A stretch of DNA of 64,000 nucleotides from Bordetella genomosp. 8 (GCF_002119685.1 NZ_CP021108.1:5704001-5768000); one strand, 5' to 3'; positions 13,977 to 23,937 are shown, numbered from the stretch's first letter. A program made the numbers and translations. Notes: generated by a model from the sequence alone, not told the origin.

Positions 13977-15743
13977 ATGGACCCGCACCCCGTAATTTAC
14001 CGCCTGCAACCCCGTGACCTGGCGGGTCATCGTTTCCATATCGTGCTTACGATCGAGTCGCCCGACCCGGGCGGCCAGTCGCTGAGCCTGCCTGCCTGGA
14101 TACCCGGCAGCTACCTGATCCGCGACTTTTCCCGCCAGATCGAGACGCTACGGGCCCATGCGGGCGGACGCGCGGTACCGGTGGCCAAGACCGACAACCA
14201 TACCTGGAAAGCGGCGCCCGTGGTGGGCCCTTTGACCGTGGAATACACGGTTTATGCCTGGGACCTCTCGGTGCGCGGGGCGCACCTGGACGAAACCCAC
14301 GGGTTTTTCAATGGCACCAGCGTGTTCCTTTGCGTGGACGGGCAATCCCACCTGCCCTGCCTGGTGGATCTGCAACCGCCGCCCGGCATCGACAACTGGA
14401 AGGTCTATACCAGCTTGCCGGAGGCGCGCGGCGTCAAGGGCGCCGCGCGGCGCCATGGCTACGGCCTGTACCGCGCGCCCGACTACGACGCCCTGATCGA
14501 CCACCCGGTGGAAATGGGCACGCCCCAGGTCGCGCGCTTTACCGCGCATGGCGCCGAGCATGAACTGGTGTTCACGGGCGTCATCCCGCGCCTGGACCTG
14601 GCGCGCATCACGCGGGACGTCCAGCGCATCTGCGAAACGCAGATCGCCTTCTTCGAACCGCAGTCGCGCCGCGCGCCCTTCCTGGACAGCAGCGACCGCT
14701 ATGTGTTCATGACGATGGTGACCGGCGACGGCTACGGCGGCCTGGAACACCGGGCGTCCACGGCGCTGATGGCCGCCCGCAAGGACCTGCCGGTCAAGGG
14801 CCAGACGGGCCAGGGCGAGGGCTACCGGGGATTCCTGGGCCTGGTCAGCCACGAGTATTTCCATACCTGGAACGTCAAGCGCATCAAGCCGGCCGCGTTC
14901 GTGCCGTATGACCTGGCGCGCCCGGCCCTGACCCGGCTGTTGTGGGTCTTCGAAGGCTTCACCTCTTACTACGACGACCTGTTCCTGCTGCGCGCCGGCA
15001 CCATCACGCGTACCGACTACCTGCGCCTGCTGGGCAAGACCATTACGTCCGTGGCGCGGGCGCCCGGCCGCGCCAAGCAGTCCGTGGCGGAAAGCTCCTT
15101 CGACGCCTGGACGCGGTATTACAAGCAGGACGAGAACTCGCCCAACGCCATCGTCAGCTATTACACCAAGGGCGCGCTGGTGGCCCTGGGACTGGACCTG
15201 ACGATCCGGCGCAAGAGCGGCGGCCGGCACACGCTGGACGACGTCATGCGGCTGATGTGGCGGCGCTATGGGCGAGACTTCTATCGCGGGTCGCCGGCCG
15301 GCATCCCGGAAGATGCCCTGCCGGCGCTGGTACGCGAAGCCACCGGCGTGGATGCGCGTGCCTACCTCGCGCGTCATGCGGATGGCCGCGCCGATCCGCC
15401 GCTGGCCGAACTCCTGGCGGAGCACGGCATCACCCTGCAATGGAAGCCTTCCTCCAACCTGCCCAGCCTGGACGTGCGCACGCGCAAACAGGGCGACGCC
15501 TTGGCGCTCGCCAGCGTGCTGGAAGGCGGCGCGGCGCACAAGGGCGGGCTGTCCGCCGGCGACGTGCTCGTGGCCATCGACGGCCTGCGGGTGGATGCGC
15601 CCGCGGGCATGGAGGTGCTGCTGGCCCAGTACCGGCCCGGCGATACCGTGACGGTCCACGTATTCCGACGCGACGAACTGCGGGCATTCCGCGTGCGGCT
15701 GGCCGCCCAATCCGCCCTGGATTGCGTTTTGAGCGCCGCTTGA
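13977..15743 (+). CDS. M61-family glycyl aminopeptidase with PDZ domain
   Basis: The 588-residue protein matches the M61 family, zinc metallopeptidases that remove N-terminal Gly or Ala. It has an N-terminal beta-domain, the zinc motif HEYFHTWNVKRIKP with HExxH at residues 292-296, and GFTSYYDDL downstream for the third ligand. The PDZ domain near residues 490-560 includes the GLSAGDVLVAIDG loop. No signal peptide is evident, so it is probably cytoplasmic. The ATG at 13977 fits homologues. mnmH follows 11 bases after its stop, so they may share a transcript. Confidence 0.92.
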   Translation: MDPHPVIYRLQPRDLAGHRFHIVLTIESPDPGGQSLSLPAWIPGSYLIRDFSRQIETLRAHAGGRAVPVAKTDNHTWKAAPVVGPLTVEYTVYAWDLSVRGAHLDETHGFFNGTSVFLCVDGQSHLPCLVDLQPPPGIDNWKVYTSLPEARGVKGAARRHGYGLYRAPDYDALIDHPVEMGTPQVARFTAHGAEHELVFTGVIPRLDLARITRDVQRICETQIAFFEPQSRRAPFLDSSDRYVFMTMVTGDGYGGLEHRASTALMAARKDLPVKGQTGQGEGYRGFLGLVSHEYFHTWNVKRIKPAAFVPYDLARPALTRLLWVFEGFTSYYDDLFLLRAGTITRTDYLRLLGKTITSVARAPGRAKQSVAESSFDAWTRYYKQDENSPNAIVSYYTKGALVALGLDLTIRRKSGGRHTLDDVMRLMWRRYGRDFYRGSPAGIPEDALPALVREATGVDARAYLARHADGRADPPLAELLAEHGITLQWKPSSNLPSLDVRTRKQGDALALASVLEGGAAHKGGLSAGDVLVAIDGLRVDAPAGMEVLLAQYRPGDTVTVHVFRRDELRAFRVRLAAQSALDCVLSAA

Positions 15744-15754
15744 GTTCCGATTTA

Positions 15755-16888
15755 ATGCCCGACTCGATGTCCGATTCCGTCGTCCGTGAGGACGCCCGTA
15801 CTTTTCGCGACCTGTTCCTGTCCGACGTGCCGCTGATGGATGTCCGGGCGCCGGTCGAATTCGGCCGCGGCGCCTTTCCGACAGCGGTGAACATCCCGCT
15901 GATGGACGACGGCGAACGCGAACAGGTGGGCTTGCGCTACAAGGAACAGGGCCAGCAGGCCGCCATCGTCCTGGGCACGCAACTGGTCTCGGGCGATATC
16001 AAGCGGCGCCGCATCCAGGCCTGGGCAGAGTTCGCGCGGGCCCATCCACAAGGCTATCTGTATTGCTTCCGCGGCGGCCTGCGTTCGCAGATCACCCAGC
16101 AATGGCTGCGGTCGGAAGCCGGCATCGCCTATCCGCGCGTGATGGGCGGCTACAAGGCGATGCGCACCTATCTGGCGGACGTCATACGCGCGGCCGCCGC
16201 GACGCCGGGACACCTCGTGCTGGGCGGCCTGACGGGCACCGGCAAGACCGACGTGCTGCGGGAGATCGACAACGCCATCGACCTGGAACGCCATGCCAAC
16301 CATCGCGGTTCGGGCTTCGGCAAGCGCGTCACGCCGCAACCCTCGCAGATCGATTTCGAACACCGCGTGGCGATCGACCTGCTGCGCAAGCAGGCGAACG
16401 GCTGGCAAAGCGTGGTGCTGGAAGACGAAAGCCGGCTGATCGGCGTCAACGCCCTGCCGCTGGAGCTTTTGCACGCGATAGGCGCCGCCCCCCTGGTCTG
16501 GCTGGACGCCAGCCTGGAGGATCGTGTCGAACGCATCCTGCGGGATTATGTCGTGGAGCTGCGCGCTGAATTCGTGGCCCGGCATGGCGAGGCCGGCGAC
16601 GCCCTGTTCGGCCAACGCCTGCAGGACAGCCTGACGGGCATTTCGCGCCGGCTGGGCGGGGAACGCCATGCCCGGCTGATCGCGCTGATGCGCGACGCCT
16701 TGGCGCGCCAGATGGCGACCGGCGAGTGCGATGCGCACCGAGCCTGGATACAAGGGTTGCTGAGCGAATACTACGACCCGATGTACGCCAGGCGCATGGA
16801 GGAAAAGACGGCACGCATCGTCTTCCGCGGCAATGCCGTGGAAGTCGCCGGCTACCTGCGCGACCAGGCGGCTCGCGCACGGCTATAG
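15755..16888 (+). CDS. mnmH: tRNA 2-selenouridine synthase
   Basis: MnmH (SelU) converts 2-thiouridine at the tRNA wobble position into geranyl-thio- and then selenouridine. The product is about 377 residues. An N-terminal rhodanese domain has the catalytic cysteine in YCFRGGLRSQ, followed by a P-loop domain with GGLTGTGKTDVL near residue 155. The rest matches the family (RGSGFGKRVTPQPSQIDFE). Start is ATG 15755 or the in-frame ATG at 15767. No selD is visible in this window, so the selenium donor must be supplied elsewhere. Confidence 0.94.
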   Translation: MPDSMSDSVVREDARTFRDLFLSDVPLMDVRAPVEFGRGAFPTAVNIPLMDDGEREQVGLRYKEQGQQAAIVLGTQLVSGDIKRRRIQAWAEFARAHPQGYLYCFRGGLRSQITQQWLRSEAGIAYPRVMGGYKAMRTYLADVIRAAAATPGHLVLGGLTGTGKTDVLREIDNAIDLERHANHRGSGFGKRVTPQPSQIDFEHRVAIDLLRKQANGWQSVVLEDESRLIGVNALPLELLHAIGAAPLVWLDASLEDRVERILRDYVVELRAEFVARHGEAGDALFGQRLQDSLTGISRRLGGERHARLIALMRDALARQMATGECDAHRAWIQGLLSEYYDPMYARRMEEKTARIVFRGNAVEVAGYLRDQAARARL

Positions 16889-16890
16889 GG

Positions 16891-16960
16891 CCCCCGAAGG
16901 GTCCCCGAAGCGCTCCCGAAGGGTCACCGATAGGGTTCCCGAAGAGCCACCGACAGGGTC
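16891..16960. repeat. Six imperfect 11-bp tandem repeats
   Basis: The gap between the convergent mnmH and flavoprotein genes is almost filled by about six copies of a unit like YCCCGAAGGGT (variants CCCCGAAGCGC, CACCGATAGGGT, CCCGAAGAGC, CACCGACAGGGT). The last copy runs into the flavoprotein's stop. It looks like slippage-generated sequence. Confidence 0.7.
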
Positions 16961-17858
16961 AGCCCGCGCGCTCCAGCTCCGCCTGTATGGCCTTGGCCGC
17001 CACCACGCCGTCCGCCATCGACGTCACGACGCAGGGATGCATGCGATTGGCGACCTCGCCGATCGCATAGACGCCCGCGGCGCTGGTGCGCGCGGTCGCC
17101 GGTTCGGTGGTGATGTAGCCGCGCGCGTCGCGCTCCAGCTGCAGGCCGTCCGCGAAGGCGGCCTGCGGCTCCCAGCCATAGAACACCAGGATCAGGTCGT
17201 AACGGCGGCCATTGACGCTGCGGGCATTCGGTTCCACCACGTAGTCCCCGACGTGCAGATCCGGCGTGGCGGCCGCCGCGACCAGCTGCGATCGCGCCCG
17301 CACCGTGCGCGAATACAGATGCACTTCCCGCGCGCCGCGACCGCGCACGTAGGCGTAGTTCTCGAAGCCGTTGTCGCCGCCACCCAGGATCGCCACCGAC
17401 AGGCCGCGGTAATCCTGTTCCTGGATCGCCACGCCCGGACCGACCAGCACGCCGGGCCATTGCTGGCCTGGCTCCGCGCCAGGCAGTCCGCGCGCCCGCA
17501 CCCCGGTGGCGATGACCAGGAAACGGCCATGCAGCCGCGCGGGCGCCCCGCCCGCCGTCTCGAGCACGAGGTCGAAGCCGCGACCGGCGCGGGCGACCTG
17601 TCGCGCGCGATGTTGGGTCAATGCCGGCACGCGGGCGGCCGCCACGCTTTGCGCGATATTGGCGGCGACCTGCTGCCCGGTCACGCCCGGCAGCACGGCG
17701 ATCCAGTCATCCCGGAAAGGATTGTCGTTTTCCAGGCCGCCCAGGCGCGGCGCGGCCTCCACCAGCACGGGCGACAGGCCCAGCCTGGCCAGCCAGATCG
17801 CGCAGGAGGCACCCGCCGGGCCGCCGCCTACAATGATGGCATCCGATGTATCCCGCAT
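16959..17858 (-). CDS. Thioredoxin-reductase-like FAD/NAD(P) flavoprotein lacking the CxxC pair
   Basis: The 299-residue protein has an FAD-binding GGGPAGASCAIWLARLG near the N-terminus and a second nucleotide site GGGDNGFENYAYVRGRG near residue 155. The C-terminal GVYAIGEVANRMHPC closes the FAD fold. It resembles thioredoxin reductase or ferredoxin-NADP reductase, but the redox CxxC of thioredoxin reductase is absent, so ferredoxin-NADP reductase-like chemistry is more likely. It is divergent from folB, with a 166-base shared promoter region. Confidence 0.8.
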   Translation of the reverse strand: MRDTSDAIIVGGGPAGASCAIWLARLGLSPVLVEAAPRLGGLENDNPFRDDWIAVLPGVTGQQVAANIAQSVAAARVPALTQHRARQVARAGRGFDLVLETAGGAPARLHGRFLVIATGVRARGLPGAEPGQQWPGVLVGPGVAIQEQDYRGLSVAILGGGDNGFENYAYVRGRGAREVHLYSRTVRARSQLVAAAATPDLHVGDYVVEPNARSVNGRRYDLILVFYGWEPQAAFADGLQLERDARGYITTEPATARTSAAGVYAIGEVANRMHPCVVTSMADGVVAAKAIQAELERAG

Positions 17859-18024
17859 TCCCTAGCGATTTCCGTTCCGGTTAGCACGCGCCGATCGCGC
17901 CGTTTCGCGACGATTGTAGCGACAGCTTCGACCGCGCAGTGTGGAACGGTACGCGGCATACAATTGCGGCTCACATCCTGAACTCGACGCCGGACCGCCA
18001 GCCGCGGACGCGTGCCTTCCGACC

Positions 18025-18384
18025 ATGCCTACTCGCCGTATCATTTTTTCGCGCCTCGCCCTGGATGCCCGCATCGGCATCCTGGAGCACGAGCGCCGCG
18101 CCACGCAGCCGCTGCACGTGGACGCCGAAATCGACGTGGACATCACGCGCAACGTGGACGACCACGATATCCACAGCGTGCTGGACTACCGCGCCCTGCG
18201 CGAGGCCATCGTCGAAGAATGCACCCACGCGCACGTCAATCTGATCGAAACGCTGACTGAGCGCGTGGCGGACCGGCTGATGGCGGACTTCAAGGACATC
18301 CGGGCGGTGCGCATCCGCATCAGCAAGCCCATGGCATTTTCCGACTGCGCCGCCGTCGGCGTGGAGATCTACACGAGCCGTTGA
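18025..18384 (+). CDS. folB: Dihydroneopterin aldolase
   Basis: FolB cleaves dihydroneopterin to 6-hydroxymethyl-dihydropterin and glycolaldehyde in folate synthesis. The 119-residue product has the family's [20 protein letters not shown] start, [12 protein letters not shown] and the [11 protein letters not shown] helix, with C-terminal VRIRISKP. The ATG at 18025 begins the homology; longer in-frame options upstream add unrelated residues. ttcA follows after 65 bases, an order common in this family. Confidence 0.94.
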   Translation: MPTRRIIFSRLALDARIGILEHERRATQPLHVDAEIDVDITRNVDDHDIHSVLDYRALREAIVEECTHAHVNLIETLTERVADRLMADFKDIRAVRIRISKPMAFSDCAAVGVEIYTSR

Positions 18385-18449
18385 CGCTCCCGCCGACTTC
18401 GCCGCCGGCATCTGGTGGCGGTGGCGCGGCACCCGACCCGCATTCCATC

Positions 18450-19454
18450 ATGAACGCTCCCGATACCTCCGCCTTACGCTTCCAGACCGCAGACCCGGAA
18501 CCCGGCACCCCGCCAGGCACGCGCGCCGCGCGGGACAAGGCCCGCGTGGACGCCAACAAGCTGGCCAAGCGGCTGGCCCGCGAAACGACGCGCGCCATCT
18601 CGGACTACAACATGATCGAAGCCGGCGACCGCGTGATGGTCTGCATGTCCGGCGGCAAGGATTCCTACGGGCTGCTGGACATCCTGATGCGGCTGCGCGA
18701 ACGCGCGCCCTTTCCTTTCGAACTGATCGCGGTCAACCTGGACCAGAAGCAACCCGGCTTCCCCGACCACATCCTGCCCGAATACCTGCGCGGCCTGGGC
18801 GTGCCCTTCCATATCGAGACGCAGGACACGTATTCGGTCGTCACGCGCGTCATCCCGGAAGGCAAGACGATGTGCTCCCTGTGCTCGCGCCTGCGGCGCG
18901 GCATCCTGTATCGCGTGGCGGGCGAGCTGGGCGCCACCAAGATCGCGCTGGGGCATCACCGCGACGATATCCTGGGCACCTTTTTCCTGAACCTGTTCTA
19001 CGGCGGCAAGATCAAGGCCATGCCGCCCAAGCTGGTGTCGGACGACGGCAAGCACACGGTGATCCGTCCCCTGGCCTACATACCGGAAGCCGACATGGCC
19101 GCCTACGCCGAACAGCGCGGCTTTCCCATCATTCCCTGCAACCTGTGCGGCTCGCAGGAGAATCTCAAGCGCAAGGAAGTCGGCCGCATGATCCAGGAGT
19201 GGGATCGCAAGCATCCGGGCCGGGCGTGGAATGTGTTCAATGCGCTGGCCAACGTGGTGCCGTCGCACCTGATGGATCGGCAGCTGTTCGATTTCGTGGG
19301 CTTGCGACCGACCGGACTGGCCGACGCCAACGGCGACACGGCTTTCGACCAGGAAGATCCGGGCAGCCCGGAAACCGCTTGCGGCGACCACTCGGGCAGT
19401 GCTGGCGCCGAGGCCGGCCGCGAACAGAGTTTGAGCTTCGTCCGCTTCGAATAG
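18450..19454 (+). CDS. ttcA: tRNA 2-thiocytidine synthetase
   Basis: TtcA places sulfur on C32 of certain tRNAs using ATP and a [4Fe-4S] cluster. The 334-residue product has the PP-loop [13 protein letters not shown] near residue 70 and the [14 protein letters not shown] cysteine pair. The C-terminal part includes [16 protein letters not shown], which supplies the remaining cluster cysteine region. I use the ATG at 18450 ([13 protein letters not shown]); the frame opens earlier at a TTG, but those residues are Pro/Gly-rich and unconserved. Confidence 0.96.
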   Translation: MNAPDTSALRFQTADPEPGTPPGTRAARDKARVDANKLAKRLARETTRAISDYNMIEAGDRVMVCMSGGKDSYGLLDILMRLRERAPFPFELIAVNLDQKQPGFPDHILPEYLRGLGVPFHIETQDTYSVVTRVIPEGKTMCSLCSRLRRGILYRVAGELGATKIALGHHRDDILGTFFLNLFYGGKIKAMPPKLVSDDGKHTVIRPLAYIPEADMAAYAEQRGFPIIPCNLCGSQENLKRKEVGRMIQEWDRKHPGRAWNVFNALANVVPSHLMDRQLFDFVGLRPTGLADANGDTAFDQEDPGSPETACGDHSGSAGAEAGREQSLSFVRFE

Positions 19455-19539
19455 TAGCGGGACCAGCGTTGGGGCCAGAAGCGGGACCGGCCGGCAGGCG
19501 ACCGTGCCGCCAAGACGGCACGCGTCGAGCAGCCAGCCT

Positions 19540-20115
19540 TCAGCGGGCGCCTTCCCAGGTCGGCCCTGGAACGTGGATGCCGAACAGTTCCAGCACCCGC
19601 ACGATGCTCTGGTCCACCATTTCCTGGATGGACCCCGGCCGGAAATAGAACGCCGGCAAGGGCGGGAAGATGATTCCGCCCATCTCCGTCACCGCGGTCA
19701 TATTGCGCAGGTGGGCAAGGTTGTAGGGAGCCTCGCGCACCATCATCACCAAACGGCGGCGCTCCTTCAGCGTGACGTCGGCCGCCCGCGTGATCAGATT
19801 GTCGGACAGGCCATGGGCCACGGCCGCCAGCGTGCGTATGGAGCACGGGACGATCACCATGCCAGCGGTGGGAAACGCGCCGCTGGCCAGGGCGGCGCCC
19901 ACGTCGCGCACGCTATATACCTGATCCGCCAGCGCCTGCACCTGTGCCCGGGTCATGTCAAGCTCGTGCTTGATATTCAGAACGCCGGCCGCCGAGACGA
20001 CCAGATGCGTTTCCACATCCGGCACGTCGCGCAGCGCCTGCAGCAGCCGGATCGCGTACAAGGATCCGGTCGCACCCGTCACGCCGACAACCAGCCGGCG
20101 CACGGCCATCGTCAT
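19540..20115 (-). CDS. ubiX: Flavin prenyltransferase UbiX
   Basis: UbiX attaches a dimethylallyl group to FMN, making the cofactor for UbiD-type decarboxylases in ubiquinone synthesis. The 191-residue product has [19 protein letters not shown] at the N-terminus (flavin site), the [20 protein letters not shown] segment and the C-terminal [13 protein letters not shown]. It overlaps grxD by four bases (ATGA), so the two are cotranscribed. The start could also be the ATG two codons on, at 20109. Confidence 0.96.
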   Translation of the reverse strand: MTMAVRRLVVGVTGATGSLYAIRLLQALRDVPDVETHLVVSAAGVLNIKHELDMTRAQVQALADQVYSVRDVGAALASGAFPTAGMVIVPCSIRTLAAVAHGLSDNLITRAADVTLKERRRLVMMVREAPYNLAHLRNMTAVTEMGGIIFPPLPAFYFRPGSIQEMVDQSIVRVLELFGIHVPGPTWEGAR

Positions 20116-20438
20116 GCAGTGGCTCCGACGCCATCCAGCAGCGACTTCAGTTCGCCGCTTTCATGCATCTGGCCCAGGATGTCCGAACCGCCGACGAATT
20201 CGCCGCCCACGTACAGCTGCGGGATGGTCGGCCAGTTGGAAAACTCCTTGATGCCCTGGCGGACTTCGTCGTCGTCCAGCACATTGACGGTGACCAGCTT
20301 CTTGACGCCACAGCTCTTCAGCAGCTGGATGGCCTTGCCCGAGAAGCCGCATTGCGGAAACTGCGCCGTGCCCTTCATGAAAAGCACGACCGGATGTTGC
20401 GTCACGGTCTCGCGGATGAATTCTTGAACGTCGCTCAT
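20112..20438 (-). CDS. grxD: Monothiol glutaredoxin (Grx4 type)
   Basis: Grx4 proteins bind a glutathione-ligated [2Fe-2S] cluster and help in iron-sulfur delivery. The 108-residue product has the monothiol site CGFS (in [13 protein letters not shown]), the family [11 protein letters not shown] segment and [20 protein letters not shown]. It lies downstream of prmC with a 69-base gap that carries a candidate promoter and two operator-like repeats, so it may be regulated apart from prfA-prmC. Confidence 0.96.
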   Translation of the reverse strand: MSDVQEFIRETVTQHPVVLFMKGTAQFPQCGFSGKAIQLLKSCGVKKLVTVNVLDDDEVRQGIKEFSNWPTIPQLYVGGEFVGGSDILGQMHESGELKSLLDGVGATA

Positions 20439-20451
20439 GGTGTACTCACAA

Positions 20452-20485
20452 AAGTGATTCTTCCGATCAGGGAAGTGATACTTCC
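20452..20485 (-). promoter_or_regulatory. Two operator-like repeats 21 bp apart before grxD
   Basis: The plus-strand sequences AAGTGATTCTTCC (20452-20464) and AAGTGATACTTCC (20473-20485) are near-identical and exactly 21 bases apart. The second is part of the perfect dyad GGAAGT-GAT-ACTTCC at 20471-20485. They lie between a candidate -10 (TATAAT on the minus strand, 20486-20491) and the grxD start. This is the position and helical phasing expected for a cooperative repressor; the regulator is unknown. Confidence 0.6.
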
Positions 20486-20491
20486 ATTATA

Positions 20492-20518
20492 GGTATCTGC
20501 CAGCATTTCACAGATACC
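20492..20518 (-). repeat. 8-bp inverted repeat spanning the prmC stop
   Basis: GGTATCTG (20492-20499) and CAGATACC (20511-20518) are exact inverted repeats. The prmC stop codon lies in the loop. It may act as a small attenuating hairpin at the end of prmC, just before the grxD promoter. Confidence 0.45.
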
Positions 20519-21320
20519 CCCCAGAAATCCTTTCAATGCCCGCCAGGTCGCGCCGGCTGTCCACCCCGCGCAGGCCGGCCGCGGCCAGCAGGCCGCGCAC
20601 CGCCTCGGCCTGGTCCCAGCCGTGCTCCACCCACAGCATGCCGCCGGGCTTCAAGTGGGCCGGCGCACCGCCGATGATGGCGCGCAGGGCATCCAGGCCG
20701 TCGGCATCGTCGGTCAACGCCAGTCGCGGCTCGAAACGCAGGTCTCCCTGCTCCAGATGGGGATCCCGCGCGTGGATGTAAGGGGGGTTCGACACGATCA
20801 CGTCGAATTTTTGCGCGGCGGTCAGCGCGCCGTACCAATTGCCCTCGGCAAAATGGAGCTGCGCCTCCAGCCGGATGGCGTTCTCGGCCGCCACTTTCAG
20901 GGCCTTCAAGCTGCGATCGGTGGCCAGCACCGCGGCATCCGGCCGCGCCAGGGCGATGGATATCGCGATCGCCCCGCTGCCGGTGCCCAGGTCCAGCACG
21001 GACAGCGACTCGAAACCCGCCAGCCACTCCAGGGCCGCCTCGACCAGCAGTTCCGTCTCGGGCCGCGGGATCAACACGTCGGGCGTGACCTTGAACATGC
21101 GGCCCATGAATTCGCGCTCACCCACCAGGTAGGCCATGGGCTCGCCGGCCGCGCGGCGGGCCGCCAGCACGGTGAAGGCGCGCACGGCCTGCGGCGGCAG
21201 GGGGTCGGTATCGTGCGCCAGGATCCAGGCGCGCGGCTTCTCCAGCACGTGCTCCAGCAGCATGCGGGCTTCCAGCCGTGGCAGGCCCGATGCGAACAGG
21301 ATGTCCTTGGCGCAGGCCAA
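20508..21320 (-). CDS. prmC: Peptide chain release factor N5-glutamine methyltransferase
   Basis: PrmC methylates the glutamine of the GGQ motif of release factors 1 and 2. The 270-residue product has the SAM-binding LDLGTGSGAIAISIAL motif near residue 110 and the catalytic SNPPYIHARDPHL near residue 180. It directly follows its substrate gene prfA. The start is a TTG at 21320, one base after the prfA stop and preceded by GAGG; the N-terminus is slightly short for the family, so the start is uncertain. Confidence 0.95.
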   Translation of the reverse strand: MACAKDILFASGLPRLEARMLLEHVLEKPRAWILAHDTDPLPPQAVRAFTVLAARRAAGEPMAYLVGEREFMGRMFKVTPDVLIPRPETELLVEAALEWLAGFESLSVLDLGTGSGAIAISIALARPDAAVLATDRSLKALKVAAENAIRLEAQLHFAEGNWYGALTAAQKFDVIVSNPPYIHARDPHLEQGDLRFEPRLALTDDADGLDALRAIIGGAPAHLKPGGMLWVEHGWDQAEAVRGLLAAAGLRGVDSRRDLAGIERISGGYL

Positions 21321-21321
21321 C

Positions 21322-22404
21322 TCAGACCTCTTCGCCCAGGGCGGCCAGTTGCTCGGCCTGGTGTTCGGCGATCAGGGCGCCGGTCAGTTCGTCCAGGTCG
21401 CCTTCCATGATCTGCTGCAGCTTGTACAGCGTCAGGTTGATACGGTGGTCGGTCAGGCGGCCCTGCGGAAAGTTGTAGGTGCGGATGCGTTCCGACCGGT
21501 CGCCGGTGCCCACCAGGCTCTTGCGTTCGGCCGCTTCCTTGCTCTGCCTTTCGCGCTGCTGCTTGTCCTTCAGGCGCGCGGCCAGCACCTGCATGGCCTT
21601 GTCCTTGTTGCGGTGCTGCGAACGATCGTCCTGGCATTCCACCACCAGGCCGGTCGGGATGTGCGTGATACGCACCGCCGAATCGGTTTTGTTGATGTGC
21701 TGACCGCCGGCGCCGCTGGCCCGGAAGGTGTCGATGCGCAGGTCGGCCGGGTTGATGACGATCTCGCTCACCGCGTCGGCTTCCGGCATGACGGCCACCG
21801 TGCAGGCAGACGTATGGATGCGGCCTTGCGCTTCCGTGGCCGGCACGCGCTGCACCCGGTGCGCGCCGGATTCGAACTTCAGCCGACCGTACACGCCCTC
21901 GCCTTCGATGCGGACGATGACTTCCTTGTATCCGCCCAGCTCGGAGGGACTTTCGGACATCAGTTCCACCCGCCAGCCCTGGCGTTCGGCATAGCGCGAG
22001 TACATGCGCAGCAGGTCGCCGGAGAACAGCGCGCTTTCGTCGCCCCCCGTGCCGGCGCGGATTTCCAGGAACACGCTGCGGCCGTCATCGGGATCGCGCG
22101 GCAGCAGCAGGCGCTGCAAGGCGGCGTCCAGCTCTTCCAGCTTGGCCTTGGAGACCTTGATTTCGTCTTCCGCCATGCTTTTCATGTCGGGATCGGAGAG
22201 CATTTCCTGGGCGGTCGCCAGATCGTCTTCCGCGCCGCAATAGGACGCAAAAGCGGTGACCACGGGCTCGACTTCGGCGCGCTCGCGCGACAGTTTGCGG
22301 AAGCGGTCCATGTCGGACGCGGTATCGGGTTCGGCCAGCATGGCATCCACTTCGACCAGGCGGCGGGACAACTGCTCCAGCCGGTCACGCATGGAAGATT
22401 TCAT
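21322..22404 (-). CDS. prfA: Peptide chain release factor 1
   Basis: RF1 ends translation at UAA and UAG. The 360-residue product has the peptidyl-transferase motif [15 protein letters not shown] near residue 228 and the N-terminal helical bundle ([19 protein letters not shown]). The C-terminal [17 protein letters not shown] is normal. It lies between hemA and prmC, a widespread order. Confidence 0.98.
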   Translation of the reverse strand: MKSSMRDRLEQLSRRLVEVDAMLAEPDTASDMDRFRKLSRERAEVEPVVTAFASYCGAEDDLATAQEMLSDPDMKSMAEDEIKVSKAKLEELDAALQRLLLPRDPDDGRSVFLEIRAGTGGDESALFSGDLLRMYSRYAERQGWRVELMSESPSELGGYKEVIVRIEGEGVYGRLKFESGAHRVQRVPATEAQGRIHTSACTVAVMPEADAVSEIVINPADLRIDTFRASGAGGQHINKTDSAVRITHIPTGLVVECQDDRSQHRNKDKAMQVLAARLKDKQQRERQSKEAAERKSLVGTGDRSERIRTYNFPQGRLTDHRINLTLYKLQQIMEGDLDELTGALIAEHQAEQLAALGEEV

Positions 22405-22495
22405 AAACGATGGGAATGAGAAAGTGGGACGGGCGCGGGCGCTGCAAGCCAGGGCCGGCGCGTCGGCGCGGCATGGCGGTATCCAGGGAGCGTCG

Positions 22496-23770
22496 CTAAC
22501 GCCGCGTGTCGCGGCCGGGGAATAGGCGCGGGACCATGGCCAGCAGTTGGTCGCGATCGGCGCCTTCGCTGCGATTGAGCGCGGCCATGGGGCCGTGCAG
22601 GTATTTTTGTGTCAGGCCGTGGGCCAGCTGTTCCAGTACAGCCTCCGGCGACTCGCCCCGCGCCAACATGCGGCGGGCACGTTCGAGTTCCGCGGTACGG
22701 ATCGCGTCGGCACCCTGCTGCAGTTCCTGCACCACCGGCACGATGGCACGCGACGCCATCCACTGCATGAAATTGCGCACGCGGGCGTCGATGATGGCTT
22801 CGGCCTGCACCATCGCCGCACGGCGCGCGTCGGTGCCGCTTTGCACCAGCCGGCCGAGGTCGTCGACGGAATACAGATAGACGTCGTCCAGGCGGCCGAC
22901 TTCGGGCTCGATATCGCGCGGCACGGCCAGGTCGATCATGACCATGGGGCGATGGCGGCGCTGCTTGGTGGCACGTTCGACCATCCCCAGGCCGAGGATG
23001 GGCAGCGAACTGGCCGTACAGGAGACGATGACGTCGAATTCGTGCAGCCGTTCCGTCAGGTCGGCCAGGCGCATGGTGCCCGCCGAGAAACGGCCGGCCA
23101 GCGTTTCGGCGCGCTCGACGGTGCGGTTGGCCACCACCATTTCGCGCGGCCGCTGGGCCGCGAAGTGGGTGGCGCACAGCTCGATCATTTCACCCGCGCC
23201 GATGAACAGCGTGCGCGCGTCGGCCATATCGCCGAACACCCGCTCGGCCAGGCGCACCGCGGCGGCGGCCATGGAAACCGAATGGGCGCCGATCTCGGTG
23301 GTCGACCGCACTTCCTTGGCGACGGAGAACGTGCGCTGGAACAGCTGATGCAGCAAGGTGCCCAGCGATCCGGCTTCGTCGGCGGCGCGGACCGCGTCTT
23401 TCATCTGGCCCAGGATCTGCGGTTCGCCCAGCACCATGGAATCCAGGCCGCTGGCCACGCGGAAAGCGTGGCGCACGGCGCCGTCCTGCTGGTGCTGATA
23501 AAGATGCGGCTGCAGATCGATGGCCTGTACCTGATTGACGTCCGCCAGCCAGGCCGGCAGATGCTCGACCACATGGGGCTCGGCCGCGCAATAGACTTCC
23601 GTGCGATTACAGGTGGACAGGATGGCGGCTTCGCGCACGGAGCCGCCGAAGGCGCCCCGCAATCCTTCCAGGGCCGGGCGCAGCAGATCGACAGGCATGG
23701 ACACGCGTTCGCGCACCGACACGGGCGCGGAAGTGTGATTCAAGCCGAAAGTAAGAACGTCGACCGACAT
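22496..23770 (-). CDS. hemA: Glutamyl-tRNA reductase
   Basis: HemA reduces glutamyl-tRNA to glutamate-1-semialdehyde, the first step of C5-pathway haem synthesis, using NADPH. The 424-residue product has the catalytic cysteine in [13 protein letters not shown] near residue 50. It also has the conserved [19 protein letters not shown] and the NADPH-domain [14 protein letters not shown] use the ATG at 23770 ([17 protein letters not shown]); the frame opens 20 codons earlier with unrelated residues. hemE in this window is a later step of the same pathway. Confidence 0.97.
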   Translation of the reverse strand: MSVDVLTFGLNHTSAPVSVRERVSMPVDLLRPALEGLRGAFGGSVREAAILSTCNRTEVYCAAEPHVVEHLPAWLADVNQVQAIDLQPHLYQHQQDGAVRHAFRVASGLDSMVLGEPQILGQMKDAVRAADEAGSLGTLLHQLFQRTFSVAKEVRSTTEIGAHSVSMAAAAVRLAERVFGDMADARTLFIGAGEMIELCATHFAAQRPREMVVANRTVERAETLAGRFSAGTMRLADLTERLHEFDVIVSCTASSLPILGLGMVERATKQRRHRPMVMIDLAVPRDIEPEVGRLDDVYLYSVDDLGRLVQSGTDARRAAMVQAEAIIDARVRNFMQWMASRAIVPVVQELQQGADAIRTAELERARRMLARGESPEAVLEQLAHGLTQKYLHGPMAALNRSEGADRDQLLAMVPRLFPGRDTRR

Positions 23771-23859
23771 TTGCCATTGCCTGCGTCGCGCCGCAGGGCC
23801 GGATAGTGAGGGCAGTCCCGGGGCGCCCAAACAGGCTGGCCAGGGCTGGAACGCGTTGA

Positions 23860-23865
23860 ATTATA
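23860..23865 (-). promoter_or_regulatory. Candidate -10 box for hemA
   Basis: TATAAT on the minus strand lies about 90 bases before the hemA start in the hemA-tRNA-Phe spacer. The expected -35 region (GTACCG) is a poor match, so this promoter is only suggested. Confidence 0.35.
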
Positions 23866-23937
23866 GCGCTTTGCTACCGAACGGTACGTGAGCTGAGCAC
23901 GACCCCGAAAAAGTGTGTATAGTAGCGGGCTCACGTT

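Noticed and set aside
14942..15754. N-terminal extension of mnmH
   Set aside because: It overlaps the M61 peptidase gene in another frame; homology to MnmH begins at the ATG at 15755 or 15767.
17936..17964. Promoter before folB with TACAAT at 17959
   Set aside because: The -10 is plausible but the -35 position has no recognisable match, so it was not listed as a feature.
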